From positions 310,001 to 374,000 of the forward strand of contig VTFK01000289.1 in assembly GCA_009617715.1 (NCBI GenBank): a stretch of DNA of 64,000 nucleotides. The letters are read 5' to 3'. The DNA comes from Plectrocnemia conspersa (taxonomy: Eukaryota; Arthropoda; Insecta; Trichoptera; Polycentropodidae). The notes under the pieces are model-generated. The model saw nothing but the letters and a program-made list of their open reading frames with translations. It had not been told where the DNA came from and did not search any database. This document shows positions 47,823 to 58,770 of the stretch, one piece after another (position 1 is the stretch's first letter; every line of letters starts with the position of its first letter). A program made the translations under genes and the position numbers.

Positions 47823-48089
47823 ACTCATCCTCGATAATCCTCAAATAATAGAAGACGGTACAACCAGATAAGAGCAATTGGAAAAAATAAAATTTAGCGC
47901 TGAACAAACGTTAGATGGATTAGATACATTTTATTTTGTAGGGCATATACTTCAGGGAATTAGTAATTAGAAAAAAGCTGCGAATCAATCTTCGTATTTA
48001 GAAATATGAATATAATACCACTATGACATTAAATCTACTGGTACTATAATTAGTAGGGCAATATGTATGTTATTCAATCTATCGAGGTA

Positions 48090-49269
48090 CTATTTGTTTA
48101 CTCGGTATGTCATAATATATTTTGGATAAAACTCGTCATCGCGAGCTTTGACAAAAACCTTTTTGTTCAAACTCACGCCTGTGTCGACCGATATCTGATT
48201 TGATTCTATATATTTGTCTTTGTCTACTGTTTTACCAATTAAAACGTCTGAAATAATGAGCGAAAACTCATCGTCAAACCGGTCGGTACATTGGAAACAA
48301 TAATATAAGTCGCAAGAGAAGCAAGTGCCTAAAACAATTTAATAGCTCAATAATCACAATCAAAATTACATAGTTGAGAATTAATTCTACTCACCTGGAC
48401 CATAGCGGCGGCGATTCTGTCGATTTCTGCGATAGTCAAAGTTGTTCACCAATATGTTAGGCGCATTATATAAAGGAGTGTTATGATACATTTCGACGAT
48501 CTTAAATTGGCCATGATTGATAATGTCATATTCTTTCTTCCTCAGCAAGAAAGCAGCCAACGTAAACGGATTATGGTTCTCTATTTGATCACAAATCTGC
48601 CATTTTGCAGGTAATTTAATATTTCTATTTCCCGGACACAAATTCATTTTCAGATTAGAAAAAGAGTTAGGTTGATTGATAAAATGTGTAAGTGAATCCA
48701 TCCGAATCTCACATTTGAACATATCGTATGTCTGCATAATACCTAATAACAGATATAGAAAAAAAATAAAAATTTTGACAGTGTAGAAAGCCACAAAAAT
48801 AAAAGCTCACAACAGCCACAAAATTTTCATCAATTATCAAATAAAAAAGTGTCTTTTTTTTTTTTTAAAGTATATTGCTTCAACCAGTATGTCATAATAA
48901 TAAAAAAAAAAAGTTAATACTTACCAAGTTTTTTGTTTTTAACTTCAGCTGTAGATAACTCTTTTTGAGCAGTTTCGTCTTCGCTGATAGTTAATTTACT
49001 CAGAAACGATATTATACCTAGATTTTTAAGATATTGTTTAATACAACAAATTATAGTGTTTGATTTTGCAAAGATAGTACATAATAAAAAATAAATAAAA
49101 AGTAGTACTCACTGTTGATATCGTTTTCATTTAAAATAGGTTCCGTGGAACCTTGATGGTTTTCCATATTGTTCATAGCCATGTATATCCTGTTAGAATA
49201 CACTTCTCCAAAAGTTTCGCATAAATAACAGCTACAGACACCTGACTTTGATGGTTTCTATATATTTTA
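48090..49269 (-). pseudogene. Modular CYxC family gene, copy 4, eroded
   Basis: Exon remains on the minus strand: C 49113-49269 (157 nt, not a multiple of three, frameshifted ahead of its cysteine motif), A 48925-49017 (only 93 nt), D 48395-48742 (348 nt, intact, with PAKWQI, RKKEYDI, YHNTPL and RRRYGPG), E 48090-48328. In E a TAG follows YRVNK, removing the last seven residues that copy 3 has. Splice sites are still good. A second decayed exon C lies at about 49440-49540. D and E alone remain open, so the locus is either a pseudogene or a much shortened gene. Confidence 0.6.
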
Positions 49270-49689
49270 CTGTAAAACATATGATAATTATTGAATAATC
49301 ATATTTGTACATGTTATCTTTGGCAAAAGATACTGAATATAAAGAATTAATTTTGTTACAATCTGTATATTTATCGTAAATAAATATGTTGAATAATGGC
49401 CAGTCATTGTTTATTGATTTTTTTTATGTTTTTCCGTATTGTTCATAGCTACTTATAGTTAGAATACACCTCTTCAAAAGTTTCGCATAAATAACAGCTG
49501 GACACAGCGATGGTTTCTATGCATGAATTTGTATTCCACTGTAAAACATCAAATAAGTAAAATGATATTTAATGTTTGAGATTTGTTAGCTTATATATAA
49601 ATAAATATTAAGATGAGTCATTGTTTTAATCATACAATAATTCAAATGATTCTTCAAATAGTATTCAACATGACTTTTTAGGTTGAACT

Positions 49690-49800
49690 TACTATCTCAA
49701 GTAATTAGCAATTGCAGTGTTGAATAATTTCTCGTATCTTGATAAAATGACAGATACCGAAGTCTGAAAATTATTTTGTGAACAATTGTTGCCAGTATAG
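49690..49800 (-). promoter_or_regulatory. Leader of copy 4
   Basis: TTTCTATACTGGCAACAATT, then GGTATCTGTCATTTTATC, then a GAGATA|GTAAGTTC donor, matching the leader of copy 3 at 42660-42765. The MGG codons are absent here as well. Confidence 0.4.
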
Positions 49801-50599
49801 AAAATAATGAACTTCCCCGTTTTCAAGATGCGAGAATGGAAGAAATCCCTTTTTTCCATAAAATAAATTTGGTATGATTAAAACATGTCAATGAATAATT
49901 TCTTAAAACGTTTAGTATTCGCTCTATAACATACAATACAGTACAATAAATTCATAAAAAAAAATCGTTTTAGAAGTAAATATTAAAATAAAAGTAAAAT
50001 TCCTGTTAGAAGTCGATTGCTATGTAAATTAAAAATTTAGCTTTCAATCTAAAAAGGTTGCCACCCTTGCCATTTAAACAATTCAGTTTATTAAGTAGTT
50101 TTTTTAGATTGTAAACACGATTTTAAAAAGTTAAAATAAATTTTGCTTATTAAAAAAAATAATAATGGTGGAGGTTTAAATTAAGACCATTGTTGTTTAT
50201 ATTATTTACTGTTTTGGCTGACGAATAGTGACGGGTGGCAATTACTCAGTATAAGTATTTATTTGAAGTACATTATAGTTCATAAATTATCTTAAATGAT
50301 AATATATGCGAATGAACAGTGGACGAGGCACCACCGCCATTGTCTACAATTCGAGGTACACCAAAAAAATGTGCAGCCCTCCTCCTTTTCAGTGGGAACG
50401 CTCGCTATCGAGGGATATTTTTTTTCCGCTCTCTTATTGATAAAAAATCGGCTTAGATATGATTCATTGGATTCACATTTTTTGAAAGTCTTAATATGTC
50501 ATTTAATGAAATGTGATGGTTTTATTTTTCAGCACAAATTTTCTCAAACCGCGGTATTATTAGAGATATCATTAAATGAGATCGATACTTTGTCTTTAA

Positions 50600-52150
50600 A
50601 ACAGCTATAGCAGAAAACACAACTTCACGATTCGTGTTATAAAACTATTATTCTTATTAGAACCTAAAAGAGAATCTCCGCCAATTTCACAAATAATTTT
50701 TTAGATAAACTTTTTACTACATAGCCGGCTATATATGCCACAATTTCGCGAGAACCCACAGCTAAAAAATCTGGTAACAAATTTTAATGGGCAAAATTTT
50801 CATCAGTATCATTGACTTTAGTAATTCTATACCTATCTGATGTTATATTAATATGGCTGAATGGAGACAATATGCTAATATTTTCTCACGGAAAGCAATT
50901 ACCCCTAAACGAGTCTCCTAATTCTAAGTGAGTAAGAAGTTTTTTGTAAATTGTCGTGCCGTTGGATTATTATTATGCCCTCCGCGAGATCTAATGTTAG
51001 CAGAAAAAATTCTATATGTTCTTGACTTATTTTATAAAATGGTATTTAATTTAATATACCTTCTTGCTCTACCAAACTATTATATGTGTTTAGTGCTTTC
51101 CATTCAAATTAAAAATACTACAAATCCTGTTTTTATTTCACTAGAAACTACTCTTTCGCCATTATGGTATTATGTATTTTTTAACATATTAAAAAATCTG
51201 AAAATCACCAAATGATTTGCTTTACATGTAGGTTTCTTAAAGTTGAACTGCTATATATTTTTTGAATTTAAAATATCGAATAAATTATTTATTGCACGTA
51301 TGAAAGTTACAGTTCCTATACAATAATTAAAGCTTTCTAAGCATTGTTGTTACAAAATTCTAAAGTGTCTGCAACACTATTACTAAGAATTTGAGTAGCT
51401 AATTTCATTTTAATATTTTGGTTTTGAAAGTGAATGTGTTTTCGCAATAATTTGTTGGCAAAGTGAAAGTTTTCTTCCTTTTGTAATTGATGAAGTCGTA
51501 TTATAAAATTTCATTCCATATTATTACCCGAACTATTCCTAAATATTTGTTTGGATTCCAACGAATTCCTAAATAATTTAAGCATATGACACAAATCGGG
51601 TTTCCGAGTGCACGGACGCGAAAAAGTAGTTTTTGTATCATTATATTGTAGATTAGTTTTATAATCGCGATTTTATCTATAACTAAATTGCAAGCTAGTT
51701 ATTAATTCGTCGATTGAGATTTTATTTTTATTGCTTTAAATGCCTCAAACTTAAACCCTGGATCTCCGTTTAAGTTCTAATACCATTTACCTATTGTTCT
51801 TATGTGAGACAGGTTAAAATTTAAAGTCTGTCGAACATATTGATATGCTTTAGGAGAATAAAAACTTAGTTGATGGAAACGATCAAATTCGGGCAGAAAA
51901 CTTGGCTACTTTTAAATTGTTCTTTCTTTTTATTAAAGTTGACAACTCTTTTCAATCAGAATCCGAATATGCTAATAGTGACAAACTGTTTTCCTCACTT
52001 AAAAATCCTTTGTCTGTTATTGATTTAACGATTTTTCTAAATTAACTATTTTTTAGTTTCTACGATAAAGTTTCTGTCTTAATGCATCTATTAGTTTTCA
52101 CTGTGTTTTGAAATTAACTTAACATGATTTCATTTTCGTAATAAATTTCT
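50600..52150 (-). pseudogene. P-element-like (THAP-type) transposase pseudogene
   Basis: The minus-strand translation shows blocks of P-element/THAP9-type transposases in order. At 51870-51740: FYSPKAYQYVRQTLNFNL, HIRTIGKWY, then GDPGFKFEAFKAI. At 51480-51330: LQKEENFHFANKLLRKHI, MKLATQILSNSVADTLEF. At 51250-51230: FKKP. At 51000-50930: IRSRGGHNNNPTARQF. At 50740-50680: VAYIAGYVVKSLSKK. Many in-frame stops and shifts show it is dead. The N-terminal zinc finger is not visible. Confidence 0.85.
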
Positions 52151-52525
52151 TTTTCTAGGAGAATTGTAAGCATCAGTATTCGAAATTGACGTTGACGGGA
52201 GGTAGACGATGGTTGGTTTTGTAAAGGGACTGAATTCATTTTTAACCTTTTATAAGAAAAAAAACAAACTGGACTAAATGGTCCGAGCAGATAACACTTT
52301 TTACAGATATTTTTCGCAATTTTGGTTCTAAAGGAAATCTAAAAAACGTGTATACTAACGTCTATTACTAACTGTTGCGTGTAGGGATACGTGTACTGGT
52401 TACTCCTTAGGTCTGAATCCAAAACCGTGGGTTTGAGTGTAAACCTTTATTGAGCGCGACGTGATCCGACCGCTTCGTAACGACGATCGGAGCCGACTGT
52501 TATCAAATTCAGGGGCATTCCCTAA

Positions 52526-52691
52526 GGCCGGTTTCACACGTGCTTTTATTACTGGCACCAGTTGACGGGGTATAGGTCGGGTTGGGAAGAAACCGGCCAG
52601 AAACCGGCCAGAAACCATCTACGTGTGAAAGCTTTGTAAACGGCGCCGGCCCGGTGCCGGGAAAATCCACCCGGCACGTGTGAAACCGGCC
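52526..52691. mobile_element. PIF/Harbinger-type MITE, 166 bp
   Basis: The ends GGCCGGTTTCACACGTGC and GCACGTGTGAAACCGGCC are perfect inverted repeats, flanked by TAA on both sides (52523-52525 and 52692-52694). A 3-bp TWA target with GG..CC ends fits PIF/Harbinger. A second small palindrome (AACGCTCACAC..GTGTGAGCGTT) follows at about 52700-52737. Confidence 0.88.
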
Positions 52692-53305
52692 TAACGCTGT
52701 AACGCTCACACGTTAGCGTTACCTAATGTGTGAGCGTTCGCGAACGCATACAAGAGGCGAAACGGGCGTTAGCACTAACCTTAATATGTTACAAAAATAT
52801 TTATTAATGAAATATTATTATGTTAATTTATATTTAATTTGATATTAAATATAAATGCGAAGTATGGAATGCGCAGCTCTAGTTAGCACGTGTAGAATGA
52901 CGTATTTTTTATAACTAATATCTAAAATAAATCAAATTATTGCAGAATTTAACCTGTGACATGATAAATTGCGTGTCATCTGCTGTCTTGCATTGTTTTT
53001 ACACGACTATACAGAACAAAAATTCATATTTTATGAAGTTCGTCGAATGAGCGGAGCCAACCACTACCGGAGACTGCCCTAGAGACTAGAATATTAGATT
53101 TTTCTTTGCACGATATTTTGTATTGACACTATGCGAAACAGTTGTTTTTATATATTTTTAAATCTCGAAGTTTTGCCAATTTTCCCATTTTTAAAATTAA
53201 AAACAATTTGGTACATATTATGTGTAATATTTTGCAGTGCGGCAACACCGACGCCGCGACTAACGCAAGTGTCAGTCGGACGGCCACGAGCGGGAGGACG
53301 GTCGC

Positions 53306-54009
53306 ATGGCGCGCTTGGCGGCGCTGTGCGGCCTGAGCGCGGCGAGCCTCGCGCTAGCGCTGCTGATGCTGTCTCAGCAGCGCGCTCACCGCCCTTCGCC
53401 GATTCCGGTGCAATGGCAGCAACAACAGCAGCAGTCTCAAGTTCAGCTCCAAGCTCAGCAGGCGACGCAGCAGCCTCAAGCCCAAAACGGCACCACGTCT
53501 GTGGACGATGCCGTGTCGCTACAGCGCGCGCGCCTCTCCCGAGAGCTCGCCTCCTTCCGAGACCCGTCGGGCCGCAAGCTCGGGCAACTGGTGGCCGAGA
53601 GCGGCGGCTCCCCCGTGCGCAGCCTTGTCGTCACCACCTGGCGCTCGGGCTCCACGTTCCTCGGCGACATCCTGAACGCCGTGCCCGGCAACTTCTACCA
53701 CTACGAGCCGCTGCTGCACCTGGACATCGTGCAGGTGCGCGGTCCTCCGCTAGCCGAGCGCGCCGTCGAGATCCTCAGGAAGCTGCTCGCCTGCGACTAC
53801 GCCGACATGGACGAGTACCTCGACTACGGCCGCGAACACGTCTGGCTCTTCACGCACAACGAGCGCCTCTGGGATCGCTGCCTCGACTACCCGCATCTCT
53901 GCTGGAACGCCACCTTCCTCTCCAAGTTCTGCCGCCTCTTTCCCTTCCAGAGCATGAAGATCGTCCGGCTGCGGCTCAAGCTCGTCGAGGAGCTATTCAC
54001 CGACGATCC
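53306..54009 (+). CDS. Golgi carbohydrate sulfotransferase, first coding exon (N-terminal 234 aa)
   Basis: It transfers sulfate from PAPS to a sugar of glycoproteins or glycosaminoglycans in the Golgi lumen. Residues 5-23 are a hydrophobic signal anchor (type II membrane protein). Residues 35-62 are a Gln-rich stem. Residues 107-120 (LVVTTWRSGSTFLG) are the 5'-phosphosulfate-binding loop, followed by FYHYEPL as in the CHST1/3/5/6-like group. Residues 218-231 (KIVRLRLKLVEELF) begin the 3'-phosphate-binding region. There is one NATF glycosylation site. The ATG lies in CGCATGG. The exon ends ..GATCC|GTGAGTAAC in phase 2, and the catalytic domain must continue in exons beyond this window. Codons are very GC-rich, unlike all DNA around it. 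A CAG acceptor at 53237 suggests that an untranslated exon precedes it. The overlapping frame at 53131-54021 is a shadow. Confidence 0.92.
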
Positions 54010-54136
54010 GTGAGTAACTAATCAAACGTTTTAACGTTCTTCATTACATTAATTCAGTCTAGATAATAATATTTTACTTAAAGCTATTAAATATTCTTCT
54101 TTATTTTAATAGTGATGGTCAATCAAAATTATTATT

Positions 54137-54281
54137 ACTGACGTGCTATTTGGGTGTCCGTTACCTAATGTGTGAGCGAGCTGCGCTTGATTCGTAAGTA
54201 CGTATTGCAAAAAATGTACGAGTATTTTCTAGACCCCAACTACACGCACTCAAATAGCACGTTTTATTGGAGAGCCTACTG
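54137..54281. mobile_element. Truncated relative of the MITE at 36321
   Basis: The reverse complement reads CAGTAGGCTCTCCAATAAAA, GTGCTATTTGAGTGCGTGTA, then CTCGCTCACACATTAG, the same order as in 36321-36533. One end is missing. It lies just inside the sulfotransferase intron. Confidence 0.65.
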
Positions 54282-54822
54282 TATATAATAATCACTAAAT
54301 CTGATTTCTTGGTTTTATTCGGCATTCGTACCCAAGTCTGTCTGGTCAAATTATATAAATATTATATATACAATCATGTTTAGAAAATAAAACACTCCGT
54401 AATAAATAAGAAAACCATTTATCTAGCATTATTGCAGTGTGCATACCGTAGGAATTATACTTTACTATTATATCCAGAGCAGTATCAAATATGACGCCTG
54501 TTTATGTCTATTTTTTGATAGCTAAATGGAAAAAACTTCATCAATGAAATCAGTAATAACCTCATCAATGATTACTCAATTATATTCATTCAATCAATAA
54601 AAGGCTTAAACCTCGACTACTTGTAGATCTTAAATAATTTTTACTTTGATAAGATTCTTCTAAATTCCACTCACTTATTACATTTTAAATAACCATATGA
54701 TAAATAGTGCTAGGATCTTTATTTTCTAATATTTTTTTTTATTTAGTGTTTAAAACATTTCAGTTCATTTATGAACTTATTTTTGGATATTCTGCCGACA
54801 ATAAAACTAACTTTTCTTCTAT

Positions 54823-54862
54823 ATTTATGTAGCAAAACGTTGTTACGTTTTGCTACATAAAT
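54823..54862. repeat. Perfect 18-bp palindrome with 4-base loop
   Basis: ATTTATGTAGCAAAACGT and its exact reverse complement are separated by TGTT. A third, single-base variant arm (ATTTATGTAGTAAAACGT) is at 54909, so the right arm also pairs with it as the ends of a segment of about 90 bp. Confidence 0.9.
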
Positions 54863-55714
54863 ACGATTTAAAATTTTGTTTTGTTATCAACGACCCTGAT
54901 AGACGTGTATTTATGTAGTAAAACGTTGTTGGCCACTTTCGCAGACGTTAGAGCTAAAAGCCAGAGATGTTCATAATGATCTGGGTTCTGAGCGTGGCGC
55001 CGATATAATTAACAAGTATACTATGGTTCAATTTAAAAGCTTTAATGAAAAGTCACAGGTCGATGCAGATTAAACATCAAACTACGAAGGAGTGTGTATG
55101 TGAGTAATGCCAATTTAAACCAGTCTATAATAATAAAGGATGTTATAACACTATATCACTCTGCGAATCATCATCGGCGAGTTCGTCTGTCATTTTCTTT
55201 TATCTGGTATGGTGTTAATGTTCAATTTATCACAAAGATGAAAACTTTTAAGAAAATTTCATCTATATTCCTCTTTCGAATAAGCACTTGTATTAATTTA
55301 ATTTATCTAGTGCCAGATTCTAGAGGTTCAAATCTGATGGTACAGCGATTTGTAAACAAATGCGACGTCATAATTCATATTTCTCAAGACTGAAACGATA
55401 TCCTCAAATTATTCAAAAGCTGCTTCTACTGCATTTGCTTTAGAGCACAATTTAACAATTACCACGTAATGCCAAATTGTTTTAACCCATTTAGACCTGA
55501 AGCTAATTTTGTCAGATTTTTATTATTAATAATAGAATAAAAGAGGTCTGAATGTCGTCTAAAAATAGGGAAAAAATATAGTACAATACGCTCATACACC
55601 ACATATAGTACAATATGCTCATACATTACACACTCAAAAGGCGAAGTTACTTTATTTTAATTATATAGTACAATAAAATAACATCCTACATTTACAATTT
55701 TGCATACATCTTCC

Positions 55715-56098
55715 ACAATTCATTATTTAACATTAGTTTTTAGTATGATAATCCAAGTAACATGTAGTCCAACATTGCATTTTAAGCATCTGGCAAGGCA
55801 CTGCTGATGGCGAAAGGCGCATCTTGTTTGATTACCTTGCTTTATAACCAAATGATCCTTACATTAAAAAAAGCGGACGAATAAAATTATATGTTTCTAT
55901 AATAGCTGCTGTAATATGTCTCCTGAAAGTCCCACTATAATCTCTGATAAGCATCAAAGCATTTTGAACTACCATATCAATGCAGTGTAAAATGAGAGGC
56001 ATGTACCACTTCTTCCCACGAATACTAATTCTATACGTAGATATGTTCTGGTCTGATTGATCTACCCCTGCAATGTTTTGATTGTATTGATGAATCAG
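55715..56098 (-). pseudogene. PiggyBac transposase C-terminal fragment
   Basis: The minus-strand frame reads YNQNIAGVDQSDQNISTYR, ISIRGKKWYMPLILHCIDMV, VQNALMLIR. This is the piggyBac block around the third catalytic Asp (GVD..D......R..KKWW..LF....D....NA...). A TAA then ends the frame. After a shift it continues CLARCLKCNVGLH, the C-terminal Cys-rich zinc-binding tail. The earlier catalytic domain is not readable upstream. Confidence 0.85.
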
Positions 56099-57200
56099 CT
56101 AAGGTTGTGAAACAGTGATTATTTTAGTTGTTGTGTGTACCGTTGAGTTTTATGGACCGGGTTTACTCCAATGACATTCAAGCGAACTGACAATGCCACT
56201 TACATATTATTATGTCATCACTGACACGTTAGTCGTAGGATCTTTCTTTTTCGCTATTTTATTATAAGGGGCATATCCCAGATCTATTTTTTCTAATAGT
56301 TCCAGTGACTAATGCATATATTTCTGTTACTTGGTAAAAAAAAAGTACACAAATATTTAAAAAAAAAAACATTGGTAATATTGAACTAGCATCACGACCA
56401 GAAGTATTATTTATAAATTAATTCCAAAATATAAAAGATAATTGCGAAACAATTATTTGTTTACCTTTCTGATGACATCATGGAAAAAAACAGTGAACCA
56501 CTGTTTTAGTTGTGTTTGTATTCACTCTCAAATAAATTTCAGATTTCTGATTTTTATTTATAGTTTTATTTATTCTTTACACTTGACCCCGAAGCTAAAT
56601 CATTGCCATAAAACTTGAGTAGCTACATCAAAAAAAAAGTTCAGCGTACTGTACCGTATTTGGTACAGTTGGTCTAAATGGGTTTAGCGTAAAATAAAAT
56701 GCATTTCAAAATATGTTTCCATTTTTTTATCCCGTTATTTAATGCGATTTGAAAAATATAATCAATTAAACCACTTTTTAAAGTCTCTAATCAAATAGTT
56801 TCCATGTGGTGAAATTATTTATGTGTTCCAAAGAAAAATAATATTTGAGCTTAAAATATTTTAAATTTTTTTATTCATCCAAATTACCAAGTAATTTCTT
56901 GGTTTTAAAAGATGTAAATAAAAGGCACGGAAATCTTTAGAATAAAACAACCATTTTCTTTCTACCTTCTGAAAATCCATATTTTTATATTTACACTTAT
57001 TATTGAAACACCAACCATTAGTAATTGGATATGGTCTTAGGTTTTATATTTTTCAGAGCTAATATTCCATGTGGTTTGGGTTATTAAAATTGACAGTTTC
57101 ATGTTGCATATTCATTTTTCATCATTTTTTTTCAGTTTCTATTTAAGTTTTCCAAATCAACATTAACATCTTGTAATCACTTTGGCTCTATACTATATTG

Positions 57201-57554
57201 CGTTAACACAGTCAGTTTGAGAGCCATACATTTCATCATTATTCATAATTGAGAAAATATGGCAAGTTTGGGTTTACGCCTCTTTACTATTAGCTCTAAA
57301 GCACACAATACGGATATACGTTCGATATACTTATCAATACTCCTGTTTATATTTTGCACAAATTTATAGATAATAAAATCATTATTATATTTTTTACATT
57401 TATCAATCAAATGTAATGATAAGTATATCGATCATATATCCGTATCGTGTGCTTTAGATCTAATAAGTAGGGTCGGAAAGTCAAACTCGCCATCTCTTTC
57501 TAAATTATGAATAACGATGAAACTGATAGCTCTCGAACTGAATGTGTTGATTCG
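57201..57554. repeat. Foldback element, arms of about 140 bp
   Basis: The left arm 57201-57340 and the reverse complement of 57411-57554 share blocks including AGCTCTAAAGCACACAATAC against AGATCTAAAGCACACGATAC, then ATTCATAATT and CAGTTTGAGAGC or CAGTTCGAGAGC. A loop of about 70 bases separates them. Confidence 0.85.
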
Positions 57555-58549
57555 ATTTTCTCAAATATTATAGAACATCAGAAACTGCACTAGTCTCGAT
57601 AATATTTCGACTTTTTTCGTATTCTATTTAAGATTCAGGATCCACGCCAGTTTCTGATTGGTTACTAATTTGTTTTAGCCAGCTTTGTAAAGAAATTAAA
57701 TTTTGTTTCTTTTTTCTTTGATGCTAAGGATATCTAAGTAAATATTACAGTAAGTATATTATGTTATGTATTATTATATATAACAATAACTTTTAGTTGC
57801 CATTTGATTCAAAATTTATTGTAATATTTCAGTTTTAAAAAATATTTAAAGTGAATACTAATTTCCAGGGACGTCATTTGGAGGGGGCATTTAATTAAAT
57901 ACTATGGATCTTAATGAAATCTAAATATTAAAAAAAATCTGAAACGACGTTCTTTATTCTAAATTAGAAATCTAAAAAAACAGTCTCGAATCTGTGAAAA
58001 TATTATTTATCTGGCTGGTGTGGTAAAATGATATGAATTCATCTTTTCATACGTAGTAATTAGGGATTGCAATACCGGTAGTTCCGATATCCGTAAAACT
58101 GATATTAATGCGAAAATTGACCTTCGGTACTACCGCTATTACAGAATTAAATACCGATACTAACAAAAAAAATATTTTTTTTTTTTAATCTGTACATCTT
58201 ATTCATTGAAAACGATACATTCATAGCCTAGAATTACGAAAAAGACGATGCATATATTGCTTGAAAACGTGCACAGTATTTTTGTACATGCGCGACATGT
58301 CAACCTAAAAATAATACATTTGTTTTATCTCAGGCAAATCAAACGGTACCTAGCAGTTCTGTTATATAATAGAAAAATTACCGCGCTTTTTTATGATAGG
58401 GATGGCTGGCGAAGTGAAAAGAAAAGCAGGTATTCCATACACGAAATTTTATCATTTTTATCTCCCTTCAGACATATTTTTACCACGGAATATGCTTCAC
58501 TAAACATTGGTGTTAAATTTTAGCAATAAGTAAGTCTAAACGGCACCAT

Positions 58550-58770
58550 TTTCCGAGTCAAAGGGAACGAATTCGAAGCTGCTCTTTCGAGTGCGAGCGG
58601 TGAGATACTTCCCCTTTCACTCTCGCATGTTAAGTGACGAGAGTGAGAGAGATAATGCTATGGTTTTCCGCAAACTGAGATAGAACGAGTAACTCGGTTC
58701 AATTTCAGTATTCACGTATGCGTCCTATGGTTAACACGCATGTCGAACGCTGCATCGTGGTCACGTGGTC
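58550..58770. repeat. CG-richer repeat related to 21900-22160
   Basis: Both stretches share the order GAGTGAGA or GTGAGATACTTCCCCTTTC, TCTCGCA, GAGCGAGA or GAGAGAGA, AGCTAGAAC or AGATAGAAC. It may be the terminal or promoter part of a piggyBac-type element; the class is not proven. Confidence 0.35.

Noticed and set aside
53131..54021. A 296-residue Arg/Ala-rich plus-strand frame
   Set aside because: It is a shifted-frame shadow of the GC-rich sulfotransferase exon, whose own frame has a clear PAPS-binding loop and signal anchor.
55094..55393. 99-residue plus-strand frame, and on the minus strand a faint piggyBac-like FLKSFHLCDKLNIN
   Set aside because: The plus frame has no support. The minus-strand likeness is short, interrupted, and in the wrong order relative to the piggyBac C terminus at 55.7-56.1 kb.
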